Positions 1 to 6,914 of a stretch of DNA of 9,591 nt are shown piece by piece. A program made the position numbers and the translations under genes. The notes under the pieces were generated by a model. It searched no databases. It was not told the origin of the DNA and saw only the letters and a program-made list of their open reading frames with translations. Numbering within the stretch: the stretch's first letter is position 1; every line of letters starts with the position of its first letter. This stretch comes from Candidatus Sericytochromatia bacterium. GTDB taxonomy: Bacteria > Cyanobacteriota > Sericytochromatia > UBA7694. Location of the stretch: the NCBI GenBank assembly GCA_913773825.1, contig CAJYHH010000043.1, forward strand, positions 1 to 9,591, read 5' to 3'.

Positions 1-4
1 TGAC

Positions 5-1033
5 ATGACATTGACCGCACAAGCGACCTCTTCCCTTTCTCTTCAATCTCCAGCTTCCCCACCTTTTATTGACGGGATTTTAAGCCTGCAAGAAAATTTT
101 TTGCTGGACTGTGGGCGTGTTCTCTCCCAGGCTCGAATTGCCTATCGTTTGTTAGGGCCACCTGATGCGCCTGTGATTGGCTTATTAGGCGGTATTTCGG
201 CTAGCCGCTGTGCCTGGCAGCCAGATTCTGCTCAAAATCAGGGCTGGTGGCAAAATTTAATTGGACCCGATCAGGCTTTTGACAGTTCCCGTTATCGCTT
301 TTTAAGCTTTGACTATTTGGGTGGCAACGGTGAAAGTACGTCTCCTCGCCTACAATCCCCAGACGTCGAAGATTTTCCTGACATTAGCACCCGCGATCAA
401 GCCCGTTTGTTGGAGCGTCTGATGTATGCCTTGCAGCTTAAACAACTGGAGTCGGTTGTGGGTGCATCTTATGGCGGTATGGTGGCGCTAGCTTTTGGTG
501 AACAGTTCCCTGAACAGGTTAAACGGGCGCTGATTATCTGTGCGGCTCATCAGGCCTGGCCTTTGGCTTCTGGCTGGCGACATGTTCAGCGTGAAGTGGT
601 GCGTTTTGCGCTGCGCCATCATGAACCGGCGACAGGACTAAAGTTAGCGCGGGCTTTGGCTGTGACAACTTATCGTTCTGGCTATGAGTTTGCTGAACGA
701 TTTGGGCCTGGCCCAGACGGTGGCTGTGTGGATTACCTGAATTATTGCGGCGAGCGTTTTGCCAGCCGTTTTGATGCTCAGGCTTATTTATGCCTGAGCC
801 AGTCGATTGATGCCCATAAAATTGACCCGGAAAAAGTCAGTGTACCCGTTGATTTAATTGGCTTTAGCTCCGATCAGATCGTACCCCCGGCTCAGCTAGA
901 AGAACTCTACGGATGTTTAGCTCAACCCCGCCGACTGGTGCTGATTCCGACACTGTATGGCCATGATGCTTTTTTAAAAGAAGACGCTGTGATGACTCAA
1001 GAAATTAAACAACATCTGGAGACCTGCAAATGA
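5..1033 (+). CDS. metX: MetX-family homoserine O-acyltransferase, probably succinyl-specific
   Basis: An alpha/beta-hydrolase of the MetX family, 342 residues, a normal length. It transfers an acyl group from acyl-CoA to the hydroxyl of L-homoserine, the first committed step of methionine synthesis in the cytoplasm. The nucleophile elbow GASYGG places the catalytic serine at S155. The acid is D290 (GFSSDQIVPP) and the base H320 (YGHDAFL), the usual MetX triad order. Classical acetyl-specific MetX usually has a GGSxGG elbow; the GASYGG form is what I recall from xanthomonad-type enzymes annotated as homoserine O-succinyltransferases, so succinyl-CoA is the likelier donor, but that is inference. 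The gene overlaps metB by four bases, which supports the role. The ATG at 5 is the first visible start. The reading frame is open to the left edge, so a longer N-terminus outside the window is possible. A TGA at 1-3 in another frame may end an upstream gene. Confidence 0.88.
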   Translation: MTLTAQATSSLSLQSPASPPFIDGILSLQENFLLDCGRVLSQARIAYRLLGPPDAPVIGLLGGISASRCAWQPDSAQNQGWWQNLIGPDQAFDSSRYRFLSFDYLGGNGESTSPRLQSPDVEDFPDISTRDQARLLERLMYALQLKQLESVVGASYGGMVALAFGEQFPEQVKRALIICAAHQAWPLASGWRHVQREVVRFALRHHEPATGLKLARALAVTTYRSGYEFAERFGPGPDGGCVDYLNYCGERFASRFDAQAYLCLSQSIDAHKIDPEKVSVPVDLIGFSSDQIVPPAQLEELYGCLAQPRRLVLIPTLYGHDAFLKEDAVMTQEIKQHLETCK

Positions 1034-2241
1034 CAACTGACAATCGTTTAAACAGCCTGAATCCATCTGCTTTTCAGCCCGCTACGCTGGTTGTCCGGGA
1101 GGCGATTAATGCCGATACTCAGCACGGCGCGGTGATTGCGCCGATTCATCTCAGCTCTAATTTTTCTTTTGCTGGTTTAGGCCAAAAGCGTAAATACGAC
1201 TATACGCGCTCAGGTAATCCGACTCGCGATCAGCTGGGCAGTGCTTTAGCCAAACTAGAGCAGGGTACTCACTGTGTAATTACCGCAACCGGTATGGGAG
1301 CGGTCACGCTGGTGTTGCAGCTGGTGAATCCCGGTGAGCTGGTATTGGCGCCGGATGACTGTTATGGAGGCTGTCATCGCCTGCTTAAAGCCAAAGAAGC
1401 TCAAGGTCATCTTCAGCTGCAGCTTGCGCGTTTTAGCGATACAGATGCCACAATCGAAAAAATTTTAAGCCAAAAACCGCGTCTGGTCTGGATTGAGACA
1501 CCCAGTAATCCGCTCTTGCGCGTCAGCGATATTCAGGCTTTGGCAAAAGCTGCACATGCAGTTGGCGCCTTAGTTGTAGCAGATAATACTTTTTTATCGC
1601 CATTGCTGCAAAATCCGCTAAATCTAGGCGCTGATATTGTTTTGCACTCCACCACTAAATACATTAATGGCCATAGTGATGTGGTCGGTGGGGCCGTGAT
1701 CAGCCGCAGTGATGAACTGGGTGAAAAACTGGCCTGGTGGGGTAATTGCCTGGGGCTAACCGGTGCGCCTTTTGATGCTTATCTGACCCTGCGCGGTTTA
1801 CGCACCTTGCCGCTTAGAATTCAGCAGCACAATCATAATGCCCAAGCTGTGGCTGAGTTTTTACAGGCCCATCCGGGTGTTGCAAAAGTTTATTATCCAG
1901 GGATTCAAACCGATCCGGGCCATCAGCTTGCAGCTCAACAACAAAGTGGTTTTGGTGGGATTGTGAGCTTTGAACTGGCTGACGATCAGGATTTAAGTGA
2001 TTTTGTCAGTCGGCTAGAGCTCTTTACCTTAGCTGAATCTCTGGGCGGCGTTGAAAGCCTGATTGCCCATCCTGCGACTATGACTCATGCTTCGATGCCG
2101 CCAGGAGCTCAGGCTGAAGCGGGGATTAATGACCGATTGTTAAGACTTTCTGTTGGGATTGAGGCTATAAAGGATCTGATTGCTGATCTTGAAACTGCGC
2201 TGGTTCGCCATCCACATTTGATTCAGTTGATCGGGGTCTGA
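1030..2241 (+). CDS. metB: Cystathionine gamma-synthase (PLP-dependent Cys/Met metabolism enzyme)
   Basis: A 403-residue fold-type I PLP enzyme of the Cys/Met metabolism family. It replaces the acyl group of O-acylhomoserine with cysteine to give cystathionine. Visible hallmarks are YTRSGNPTRD at 58-67 (cofactor phosphate contact from the neighbouring subunit), Y112 (ring stacking), D185 in ADNTF (pyridine nitrogen), K210 in HSTTKYINGHSD (Schiff base), and ESLIAHPATMTH at 342-353 (substrate carboxylate loop). The N-terminus is about ten residues longer than in E. coli MetB. The start ATG overlaps the metX stop as ATGA, so translation is probably coupled and both genes share a transcript. O-acetylhomoserine sulfhydrylase and cystathionine gamma-lyase belong to the same superfamily and are alternatives. 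The length, the ESLIAHPA loop and the metX partner favour the synthase. Confidence 0.88.
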   Translation: MTTDNRLNSLNPSAFQPATLVVREAINADTQHGAVIAPIHLSSNFSFAGLGQKRKYDYTRSGNPTRDQLGSALAKLEQGTHCVITATGMGAVTLVLQLVNPGELVLAPDDCYGGCHRLLKAKEAQGHLQLQLARFSDTDATIEKILSQKPRLVWIETPSNPLLRVSDIQALAKAAHAVGALVVADNTFLSPLLQNPLNLGADIVLHSTTKYINGHSDVVGGAVISRSDELGEKLAWWGNCLGLTGAPFDAYLTLRGLRTLPLRIQQHNHNAQAVAEFLQAHPGVAKVYYPGIQTDPGHQLAAQQQSGFGGIVSFELADDQDLSDFVSRLELFTLAESLGGVESLIAHPATMTHASMPPGAQAEAGINDRLLRLSVGIEAIKDLIADLETALVRHPHLIQLIGV

Positions 2242-2275
2242 TGTGATAAAAGGCTGGCTCTTGTAGATCTGCTTT

Positions 2276-2866
2276 TTAAGACCCTTGCAGCAGGCGGGCT
2301 CCCGCTGGTGGCGGATTACCGTTGCTCAGCAAAAACCGACGAATGGGATTCCCGGTTTTGTCGCAGGCATAGATCATATAGCCCGTGGTCAGATCACTGC
2401 CTGCGCCAGCACCCGTCGCTGATAAAAAAAGCGTTGTGGCGTTTTGCTGGCTGTTGAGGCCGACATAAATCGCCAGTCCCTTGGACTGGTTGACTTCGCC
2501 GTAGCTATTTAGCAAGGCGGTATCAGAACCTGATGCCTGGCCATCGTCGTTGGTTCGCCAAGCCCCTTGACCACTCACGTTGGCCGCGCCTTCAAAACCC
2601 GTAATTGGATTTTGAAAAAACTTGTACCCGTCCTGATTTTCGATAGCCGAAATTGAGTTGGGGTAGTTACCGCCCCAGTCGACGGCATAGGTTTCGACCG
2701 TGACCTGAAGCGTATGAGCATTACTCTTAATTGAAGAAATTTTGGCCCGATCCTGTGCGCCAACAAAATTAGGCAATGCGATTGCCACTAAGATTCCAAT
2801 GATCACAATCACGACCATTAGTTCAATTAAAGTAAACCCGTTTTGTCCCTTAAATTTTTCTCCCAT
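2276..2866 (-). CDS. Type IV pilin-like / GspG-like prepilin
   Basis: A 196-residue prepilin. The N-terminus carries a class III signal: a short basic leader (MGEKFKGQNG), predicted prepilin peptidase cleavage between G10 and F11, E15 at mature position +5, and a hydrophobic helix from about 12 to 35. The mature protein would sit in the inner membrane and be assembled into a type IV pilus or a type II secretion pseudopilus. After the helix, the segment around YAVDWGGNYPNS (60-71) and NPITG (86-90) resembles GspG/PulG-like pilins of diverse bacteria. There is only one cysteine (C168), so the disulfide-closed D-region of classical PilA is absent. No assembly genes (ATPase, platform protein, peptidase) are nearby, so the partner machine must be encoded elsewhere. 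The ATG is supported by GAGG seven bases upstream. Major versus minor pilin cannot be decided. The gene converges with metB across 34 bases. Confidence 0.85.
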   Translation of the reverse strand: MGEKFKGQNGFTLIELMVVIVIIGILVAIALPNFVGAQDRAKISSIKSNAHTLQVTVETYAVDWGGNYPNSISAIENQDGYKFFQNPITGFEGAANVSGQGAWRTNDDGQASGSDTALLNSYGEVNQSKGLAIYVGLNSQQNATTLFLSATGAGAGSDLTTGYMIYACDKTGNPIRRFLLSNGNPPPAGARLLQGS

Positions 2867-2937
2867 TACCTTGCCTCGCTAATAATCTCAATACTCTCTT
2901 TTCCCGGATTAGGAGGATGTTAAAACCTATTGAAACC

Positions 2938-2965
2938 ATTATTTGGCTTGTTAGAGCTTGGTCAA
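2938..2965 (-). promoter_or_regulatory. Sigma-70-type promoter for the pilin-like gene
   Basis: Read on the minus strand, TTGACC (2960-2965) and AATAAT (2938-2943) each match five of six consensus bases and are separated by 16 bases. Transcription would start near 2931, leaving a leader of about 65 bases before the pilin ATG. The site lies in the 111-base gap between the barrel gene stop and the pilin start, so the pilin can be expressed independently of the gene upstream. This is the best-formed promoter I find in the window. Confidence 0.6.
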
Positions 2966-2977
2966 TAAACAGGTGAT

Positions 2978-3505
2978 TTAAAAAGCGTGCCCAAAGCTCA
3001 GGGAGAGGGCTGGCTGTAAAGGCACACTCGCTCCAAACAAACCGCCAAAAGGACTAAAGGCAATCCCAGCACCGGCTCCCATGGTAAAGCCATTGTCGCT
3101 GCGGTATTCATATCCCAGCATCAGTGCGGCTCCAGGTGAGAGACTGCCTGAAGAAGACGTGAAACTGGCATGCATCAAATACATATCGACTTCAGCATAA
3201 AGAGTAGAGGCCTCGGGCTGAAAATAATAACGGCCCGTAGCGGCAAATGAGTTAAGAAAATGCAGATAGCTGCCGTGGACGCCTAAGGCAAAATGTTCGT
3301 TGAGGTTATACGTCACGCCCAGACCAGGCAGTTTGGGATAAGTCCCGCCAAATTCAACCAGTAGCGGCCGCTGAACCCGAATCGAAGTTGATTTGGGGTC
3401 TTGGGGTGGCAAAATCCCTGTGCTGGTATCTTCGGCCATAACAGGCAAACAGACAGCAAATAAAGTGGTGGCTACAGACAGAATTGGGTTACAAGCAAAT
3501 TTCAT
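2978..3505 (-). CDS. Small outer-membrane beta-barrel candidate, unknown function
   Basis: I do not recognise the family of this 175-residue protein. A Sec signal peptide is clear: basic start (MK), hydrophobic core to about residue 20, and a VMA/ED cleavage site after A24. The C19 context (AVC) is not a proper lipobox, so a lipoprotein is unlikely. The mature part of about 151 residues has alternating polar and hydrophobic stretches rich in Gly, Tyr and Phe, for example around 62-82, 101-112, 127-135 and 139-149. It ends LSLSFGHAF, a terminal Phe preceded by alternating hydrophobic residues, the usual signal for BAM-mediated insertion. A small barrel of roughly eight strands is therefore plausible. 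The gene lies upstream of the pilin gene in the same orientation but seems to be a separate transcription unit. No strong Shine-Dalgarno is visible; an AAGAAAG stretch lies about ten bases upstream of the ATG. Confidence 0.72.
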   Translation of the reverse strand: MKFACNPILSVATTLFAVCLPVMAEDTSTGILPPQDPKSTSIRVQRPLLVEFGGTYPKLPGLGVTYNLNEHFALGVHGSYLHFLNSFAATGRYYFQPEASTLYAEVDMYLMHASFTSSSGSLSPGAALMLGYEYRSDNGFTMGAGAGIAFSPFGGLFGASVPLQPALSLSFGHAF

Positions 3506-3610
3506 GGGGGTTGCTTTCTTGCTGATTTAAAATCTAGGTTCTTGAGCAAGAGCATAAGTTGAGAGTTTGTTTGTTCGTTTCAGTCCAGAATTTCACAACG
3601 AGACTTTAAG

Positions 3611-3638
3611 CTTTTATTTTGACTAATTGTAATAAAAG
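3611..3638. repeat. AT-rich perfect inverted repeat, possible operator
   Basis: CTTTTATT (3611-3618) and AATAAAAG (3631-3638) are exact reverse complements across a 12-base spacer, TTGACTAATTGT. The stem is too AT-rich to act as a strong hairpin. It sits about 105 bases upstream of the barrel gene start and 200 bases upstream of dapC. It could be a regulator binding site, but chance is possible in AT-rich DNA. Confidence 0.4.
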
Positions 3639-3684
3639 GTAGTCATGGTTTAGCAACAGAGCGTCAGAGAGTTTGAGCGCGCTA

Positions 3685-3696
3685 TTAAGCGCTTAA
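3685..3696. repeat. Perfect 12-base palindrome in the dapC upstream region
   Basis: TTAAGCGCTTAA is an exact palindrome. It directly follows AGCGCGCT (3676-3683), itself an 8-base palindrome that recurs at 7462-7469 just upstream of the phosphatase-fold gene. It could be an operator for divergent regulation, but no regulator is identifiable from the site. Confidence 0.4.
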
Positions 3697-3766
3697 CAGC
3701 CTCATTTTGAATGTTCGGCTCTGGCTTGTGATCTGACTTTTGATCTGGCGGATGCTTACGAGTCCT

Positions 3767-3797
3767 CTGACCGTTGCGGATTTAGTCCTGTTATATT
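3767..3797 (+). promoter_or_regulatory. Candidate extended -10 promoter for dapC-dapE
   Basis: TGTTATATT (3789-3797) is an extended -10 element: TG, one base, then TATATT. The best -35 candidate is CTGACC (3767-3772), a four of six match at a long 19-base spacing. Transcription would start near 3804 and give a leader of about 34 bases. Extended -10 promoters tolerate a poor -35 box, which is why I propose it. Confidence 0.4.
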
Positions 3798-3825
3798 TGA
3801 TTCAGAGTTCTGCATATCCGCATCT

Positions 3826-3831
3826 GTGAGG
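3826..3831 (+). promoter_or_regulatory. Ribosome binding site that decides the dapC start
   Basis: GTGAGG lies six bases before the ATG at 3838. Its first three bases could be read as an in-frame GTG start giving four extra residues (MRPP), but GAGG is the only purine-rich ribosome site near and is ideally spaced for the ATG. I therefore start dapC at 3838. Confidence 0.7.
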
Positions 3832-3837
3832 CCCCCT

Positions 3838-4992
3838 ATGGACTTTAATCCCTACCTGGTTGAATCCCGCACTTATTTTGTTTCTGCCCTTCAGGCCCGC
3901 CTGAAAGAGCTGAATGCTCAGGGCAAAGAAGTGATTTCGCTGATTATGGGCGATCCGCTTGAGCCGACTTACCCGCCTGTGCGCGAAGCGGTTCAGGCTG
4001 CTTTAGCTGACTACACGGTTTCTCAATACCCCAAGACTGAAGGCTCACTGGCTTATCGCCAGGCTGTCTCAGACTGGGCCAAGCGCTATTATGGCGCTGA
4101 ATTAGACCCCGAAACTCAGATTATTTCCTGTAACGGTTCTAAAGAGGCGATTTTCCATCTGCCGCTGCTCTTTGACTGGACCACAGGTAAAGAAATGTGG
4201 ATTCCGTCGCTGTCTTATCCGGTTTACGCTGAGTCAGCCGGGATTCAGCATATTCCTTTGCGTCTGCTGCCTTTAAACGCTGAAAATGGCTTTTTGCCTG
4301 ACCTTGACGCGATTACGCCTGAAGACTGGAAGCGTTGTCAGGTGTTCTGGATTAATTCCCCCCACAACCCCACTACCGCGATTGCCAGCCGTGAATATTT
4401 AGAGCGCCTGCTTAAACTGGCTGAGCAGTATAATTTCCTGGTCTGCTCGGACGAGTGTTACAACGAGCTTTATTATGGTGATGAACCGCCTGCTTCTTGT
4501 CTGGAGATTCCTTCTCAGCACTGTCTGGTGTTCCGTTCGTTGTCTAAGCGTAGCCATATGACCGGTTATCGGATGGGCGCGCTGATGAGCTTCAACCCTG
4601 AATATATCCGCCTGCTCAGCAAAATGCGGGCGCCTTTGGGTGTCGGCACCCCTGATTTTATTCAGGCTGGTGGGATTGCGGCTCTGGCTGATGATGAACA
4701 TCCCCGTGAATATGCTGAGCGTTATCGCGTTAAGCGCGATAAGCTTGTGAGCGAACTTGAAGCCAAAGGTTTTGATGTCTTTGGGGCTCAGGCTGGTTTT
4801 TACCTCTGGTTTTCTCATCCCTCTTTACCCACATCGTCCGATCTGCTTGAAGCCTTTATTGACGCAGGTTTATTAATTACACCGGGTACAGCTTTTGGCG
4901 ATGATGGAGAAGGTTATGCCCGCCTGTGTTACTGCGTTACCAATGAGGTTTGCGAAAAGATTATTCTGGCATTGCGTCGGCTGGCGGTCTAA
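3838..4992 (+). CDS. dapC: N-succinyldiaminopimelate aminotransferase
   Basis: A class I/II PLP-dependent aminotransferase of 384 residues. It converts N-succinyl-2-amino-6-ketopimelate plus glutamate to N-succinyl-LL-diaminopimelate in the lysine and peptidoglycan pathway. Numbered from the ATG at 3838, signature residues are N177 in NSPHNPT, D205 and Y208 in SDECYNE, the PLP lysine K237 in SLSKRSHMTGYRMG, and R362 (ARLCY) for the substrate carboxylate. The N-terminal MDFNPYLVES and the GDP-EPTYPP segment are typical of this aminotransferase subgroup. These motifs alone do not separate DapC from other aspartate- or alanine-type aminotransferases. The assignment to DapC rests on the adjacent dapE, the nearby dapD, and overall resemblance to the gammaproteobacterial DapC type rather than the ArgD-like enzyme used by E. 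coli. DapL is unlikely in a locus with dapD and dapE. Confidence 0.85.
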   Translation: MDFNPYLVESRTYFVSALQARLKELNAQGKEVISLIMGDPLEPTYPPVREAVQAALADYTVSQYPKTEGSLAYRQAVSDWAKRYYGAELDPETQIISCNGSKEAIFHLPLLFDWTTGKEMWIPSLSYPVYAESAGIQHIPLRLLPLNAENGFLPDLDAITPEDWKRCQVFWINSPHNPTTAIASREYLERLLKLAEQYNFLVCSDECYNELYYGDEPPASCLEIPSQHCLVFRSLSKRSHMTGYRMGALMSFNPEYIRLLSKMRAPLGVGTPDFIQAGGIAALADDEHPREYAERYRVKRDKLVSELEAKGFDVFGAQAGFYLWFSHPSLPTSSDLLEAFIDAGLLITPGTAFGDDGEGYARLCYCVTNEVCEKIILALRRLAV

Positions 4993-6090
4993 ATGACTCA
5001 ACTGCGCGCGCTGCTGACGGAAATGCTGGCCATTCCTTCGCCAACCTATAGCGAACAGGCCTTTGTTGCCTGGTTGCGCGCGCAGGCTGAAAGCCTGCTG
5101 CCGGGCTGGGATTTAACAGAACATTCTGATTGTCTGATTATCAGCTCACCCACACTTGCTGCTGAGCGTCACAAGCCTCATTTAGCTCTAGTGGGGCATT
5201 CTGATGTGGTTCCGGCTCATTTTGAACCCCGGATTGAGCAGGCCCCTGAAGGAGAGCGGCTACACGGTTCAGGCGCTTCTGATATGAAAGGGGCGCTGGC
5301 AGCTTTTTGGCTTTTGTTGACTGAACACGGCGATCAGCTGTTAGAACACTGGAATCTTTCGCTGATTGTCTATAGCCGGGAAGAGCAGACGCCCTTAGTC
5401 GAAAACGGTCTTTATGATTTGCTTGGGGCCATACCTGAGTTTTTTAAAAAGATTGATTTGGCGATTGTCGGAGAGCCCACTGACAACACCGTTCAACTGG
5501 GCTGTGTTGGCAGTATTCATGTCAAAGTAAAGGTTCAGGGCTTGGCCTGTCACTCAGCCCGGCCCTGGAACGGTGAAAATGCCTTGTATAAAGCGCTGCC
5601 GTTTATTCAGGCGATGTCGGCTTTAGAGCCCGTGCGTCATGAAGTTTTTGGCCTGGAATTTTTTGATGTTTTGCAAATTACCGAAAGCCAGAGTGAGCCC
5701 GGCCGGACTTCACTGCCGGGCTGGTGGCAGGCCAACCTCAATTTTCGTTTTGCCCCCGTACGCACAGAAGCCCAGGCCCAGGCTGAGCTGATTCAGAAGC
5801 TTACTTCTTTTGGCTTGAGACCAGAACAAATTGATATTTTTGATTCGGTACCGGCGGGTGACGTGATTGAAACGCCGCTGTTTAAACAGCTCGTTGAGCG
5901 TTTAAATCTGCCTTTGCAGGCCAAACAAGCCTGGACCGATGTCGCTCAGCTGACGGCTTACGGCATCCCGGCTTTTAATTTTGGGCCCGGTTTAACGGCT
6001 CAGGCTCATAAAGCAGATGAATATATTCTGACTTCTGATTTAGAAGCCTATTATAGTCATCTGCTGCGCTTATTTAGTCTAAACAAGTAG
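4993..6090 (+). CDS. dapE: Succinyl-diaminopimelate desuccinylase (M20 metallohydrolase)
   Basis: A 365-residue M20-family di-zinc amidohydrolase that cleaves N-succinyl-LL-diaminopimelate to succinate and LL-diaminopimelate. The active-site set is complete: H69 and D71 in GHSDVVP, D97 in GASDMKG, E130 (general base) and E131 (metal ligand) in SREE, E161 in GEPT, and H339 in AQAHKADE. The lid and dimerisation domain spans roughly 170-285, including GCVGSIHVKVKVQG and CHSARPWNGENA. The enzyme looks closer to the DapE type described from Gram-positive bacteria than to E. coli DapE. Other M20 enzymes such as acetylornithine deacetylase are alternatives, but the position directly after dapC is decisive. 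The start codon follows the dapC stop with no gap (TAAATG) and has no strong Shine-Dalgarno, so translation is probably coupled. Its last 17 bases overlap the convergent regulator gene. Confidence 0.88.
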   Translation: MTQLRALLTEMLAIPSPTYSEQAFVAWLRAQAESLLPGWDLTEHSDCLIISSPTLAAERHKPHLALVGHSDVVPAHFEPRIEQAPEGERLHGSGASDMKGALAAFWLLLTEHGDQLLEHWNLSLIVYSREEQTPLVENGLYDLLGAIPEFFKKIDLAIVGEPTDNTVQLGCVGSIHVKVKVQGLACHSARPWNGENALYKALPFIQAMSALEPVRHEVFGLEFFDVLQITESQSEPGRTSLPGWWQANLNFRFAPVRTEAQAQAELIQKLTSFGLRPEQIDIFDSVPAGDVIETPLFKQLVERLNLPLQAKQAWTDVAQLTAYGIPAFNFGPGLTAQAHKADEYILTSDLEAYYSHLLRLFSLNK

Positions 6091-6907
6091 TCTGAACCAG
6101 CCTGCGCAATAAAACATCTGTTTCCGGATCTGCTGGAAACAGGCTTTCGACCCGCATTTCTTGCAGGGTAATATCGCAGGGCGTGCCCAGAGTGGTAATC
6201 GTCGAAAATAAATTGAGGCGCATGCCGTCTTTGACAAACACTGTACTGAGTACAGGTGCATGACCTTCAAGCGGGTTATGGTGCGAAATGTCGAGCTGGG
6301 GATAATGGGCGCTGAGCTGCTGATAAAGCTGATCCGCTAAACTATCTGGGCCTGAGATCATGGCCTCCCGATGCATACGCTGTAAAAGATGTGAGGCCAC
6401 CTGCTCGCGATTTTCGACATAGGGCATCAGGCCTTGCGGATGAAGGGTCAGGCACATAATGTTTAAAACGCCTTGCGGAGAAATCTCAGCTGGCAGCTGA
6501 TTAAAATTGATTAAAGAACCAAGCAGAATCTGAGCGCTTTGATTGCTGGTCATCAGGTTCCAGTGACGATCCAGCACGAAAGCCGGGTAGGGTTCTTGCT
6601 GGCGCAGCATAAACTCTAAAGCCTGGCGAATCGGCTGCATTTCTGGCGCATCCAGATTGGTTTCACTATAAGCCGGGCTAAAGCCTGCTGCACTTAAGAG
6701 CAGATTCTGGGTGCGCAGAGGTAGCTCCATGACGGTAGAGAGCTTCAGAATCATCTCTTGAGTGGGCGCTGAACGACCTGATTCTAAAAAACTGAGGTGG
6801 CGTTGAGACACTTCAGCTAATAAAGCCAGTTCCAGCTGACTATGCCCGCATTTTTTGCGCCAGTGCCGGAGCAGTTCGCCAAAGGGAGTTGTTAAAGTCA
6901 GCGCCAC
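6074..6907 (-). CDS. XRE-family regulator with MmyB-like ligand-binding domain
   Basis: A 277-residue transcriptional regulator. Residues 8-65 form an XRE/Cro-type helix-turn-helix; SQLELALLAEVSQRHLSFLE (23-42) covers the core helices, followed by the typical ESGRSAPTQEMILKLS. Residues from about 95 to 275 resemble the MmyB-like, PAS-related ligand-binding domain, including YPAFVLDRHWNLMTSNQSAQ (107-126) and a C-terminal segment with LNLFSTITTLGTPCDITLQE (231-250). Regulators of this build often control an adjacent divergent gene, here the DUF2834-like membrane protein, so that is the first target to consider; the ligand is unknown. It starts with GTG, supported by AGAGGT seven bases upstream. 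Its 3' end overlaps dapE on the opposite strand. Nothing in the sequence shows that it controls the dap genes. Confidence 0.85.
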   Translation of the reverse strand: MALTLTTPFGELLRHWRKKCGHSQLELALLAEVSQRHLSFLESGRSAPTQEMILKLSTVMELPLRTQNLLLSAAGFSPAYSETNLDAPEMQPIRQALEFMLRQQEPYPAFVLDRHWNLMTSNQSAQILLGSLINFNQLPAEISPQGVLNIMCLTLHPQGLMPYVENREQVASHLLQRMHREAMISGPDSLADQLYQQLSAHYPQLDISHHNPLEGHAPVLSTVFVKDGMRLNLFSTITTLGTPCDITLQEMRVESLFPADPETDVLLRRLVQTTCLD

Positions 6908-6914
6908 AATTATT

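Larger units (their letters stand above)
3506..3837. other. Divergent intergenic region between the barrel gene and dapC
   Basis: A stretch of 332 bases with no convincing gene. It must contain the promoters of the divergent barrel gene and dapC. Visible structures are an AT-rich inverted repeat (3611-3638), a 12-base perfect palindrome (3685-3696), a direct repeat of TGATCTG at 3729-3735 and 3741-3747 (12-base period), and an extended -10 element (3789-3797). The only notable small ORF encodes 25 residues (3752-3829) and lacks support. I found no good promoter for the barrel gene. Confidence 0.7.

Noticed and set aside
2248..2276. Weak hairpin (AAAAG-C with GCTTTT) between metB and the pilin gene, possible bidirectional terminator
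   Set aside because: The stem has six pairs with a bulge, is mostly A-T and has a 16-base loop, so it is too weak to call. The 34-base convergent gap has no better candidate.
2575..2766. 63-residue minus-strand ORF
   Set aside because: It lies entirely within the pilin gene in another frame on the same strand, with no ribosome site and an unlikely basic composition.
3752..3829. 25-codon ORF ending just before dapC, possible leader peptide
   Set aside because: It contains no lysine codons, has only a weak and badly spaced ribosome site, and its start lies upstream of the proposed dapC transcription start. No attenuator hairpin follows it.
4399..4818. 139-residue minus-strand ORF
   Set aside because: It is an antisense shadow of dapC, whose frame carries complete aminotransferase motifs.
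6079..6270. 63-residue minus-strand ORF
   Set aside because: It is an out-of-frame shadow within the XRE/MmyB regulator.
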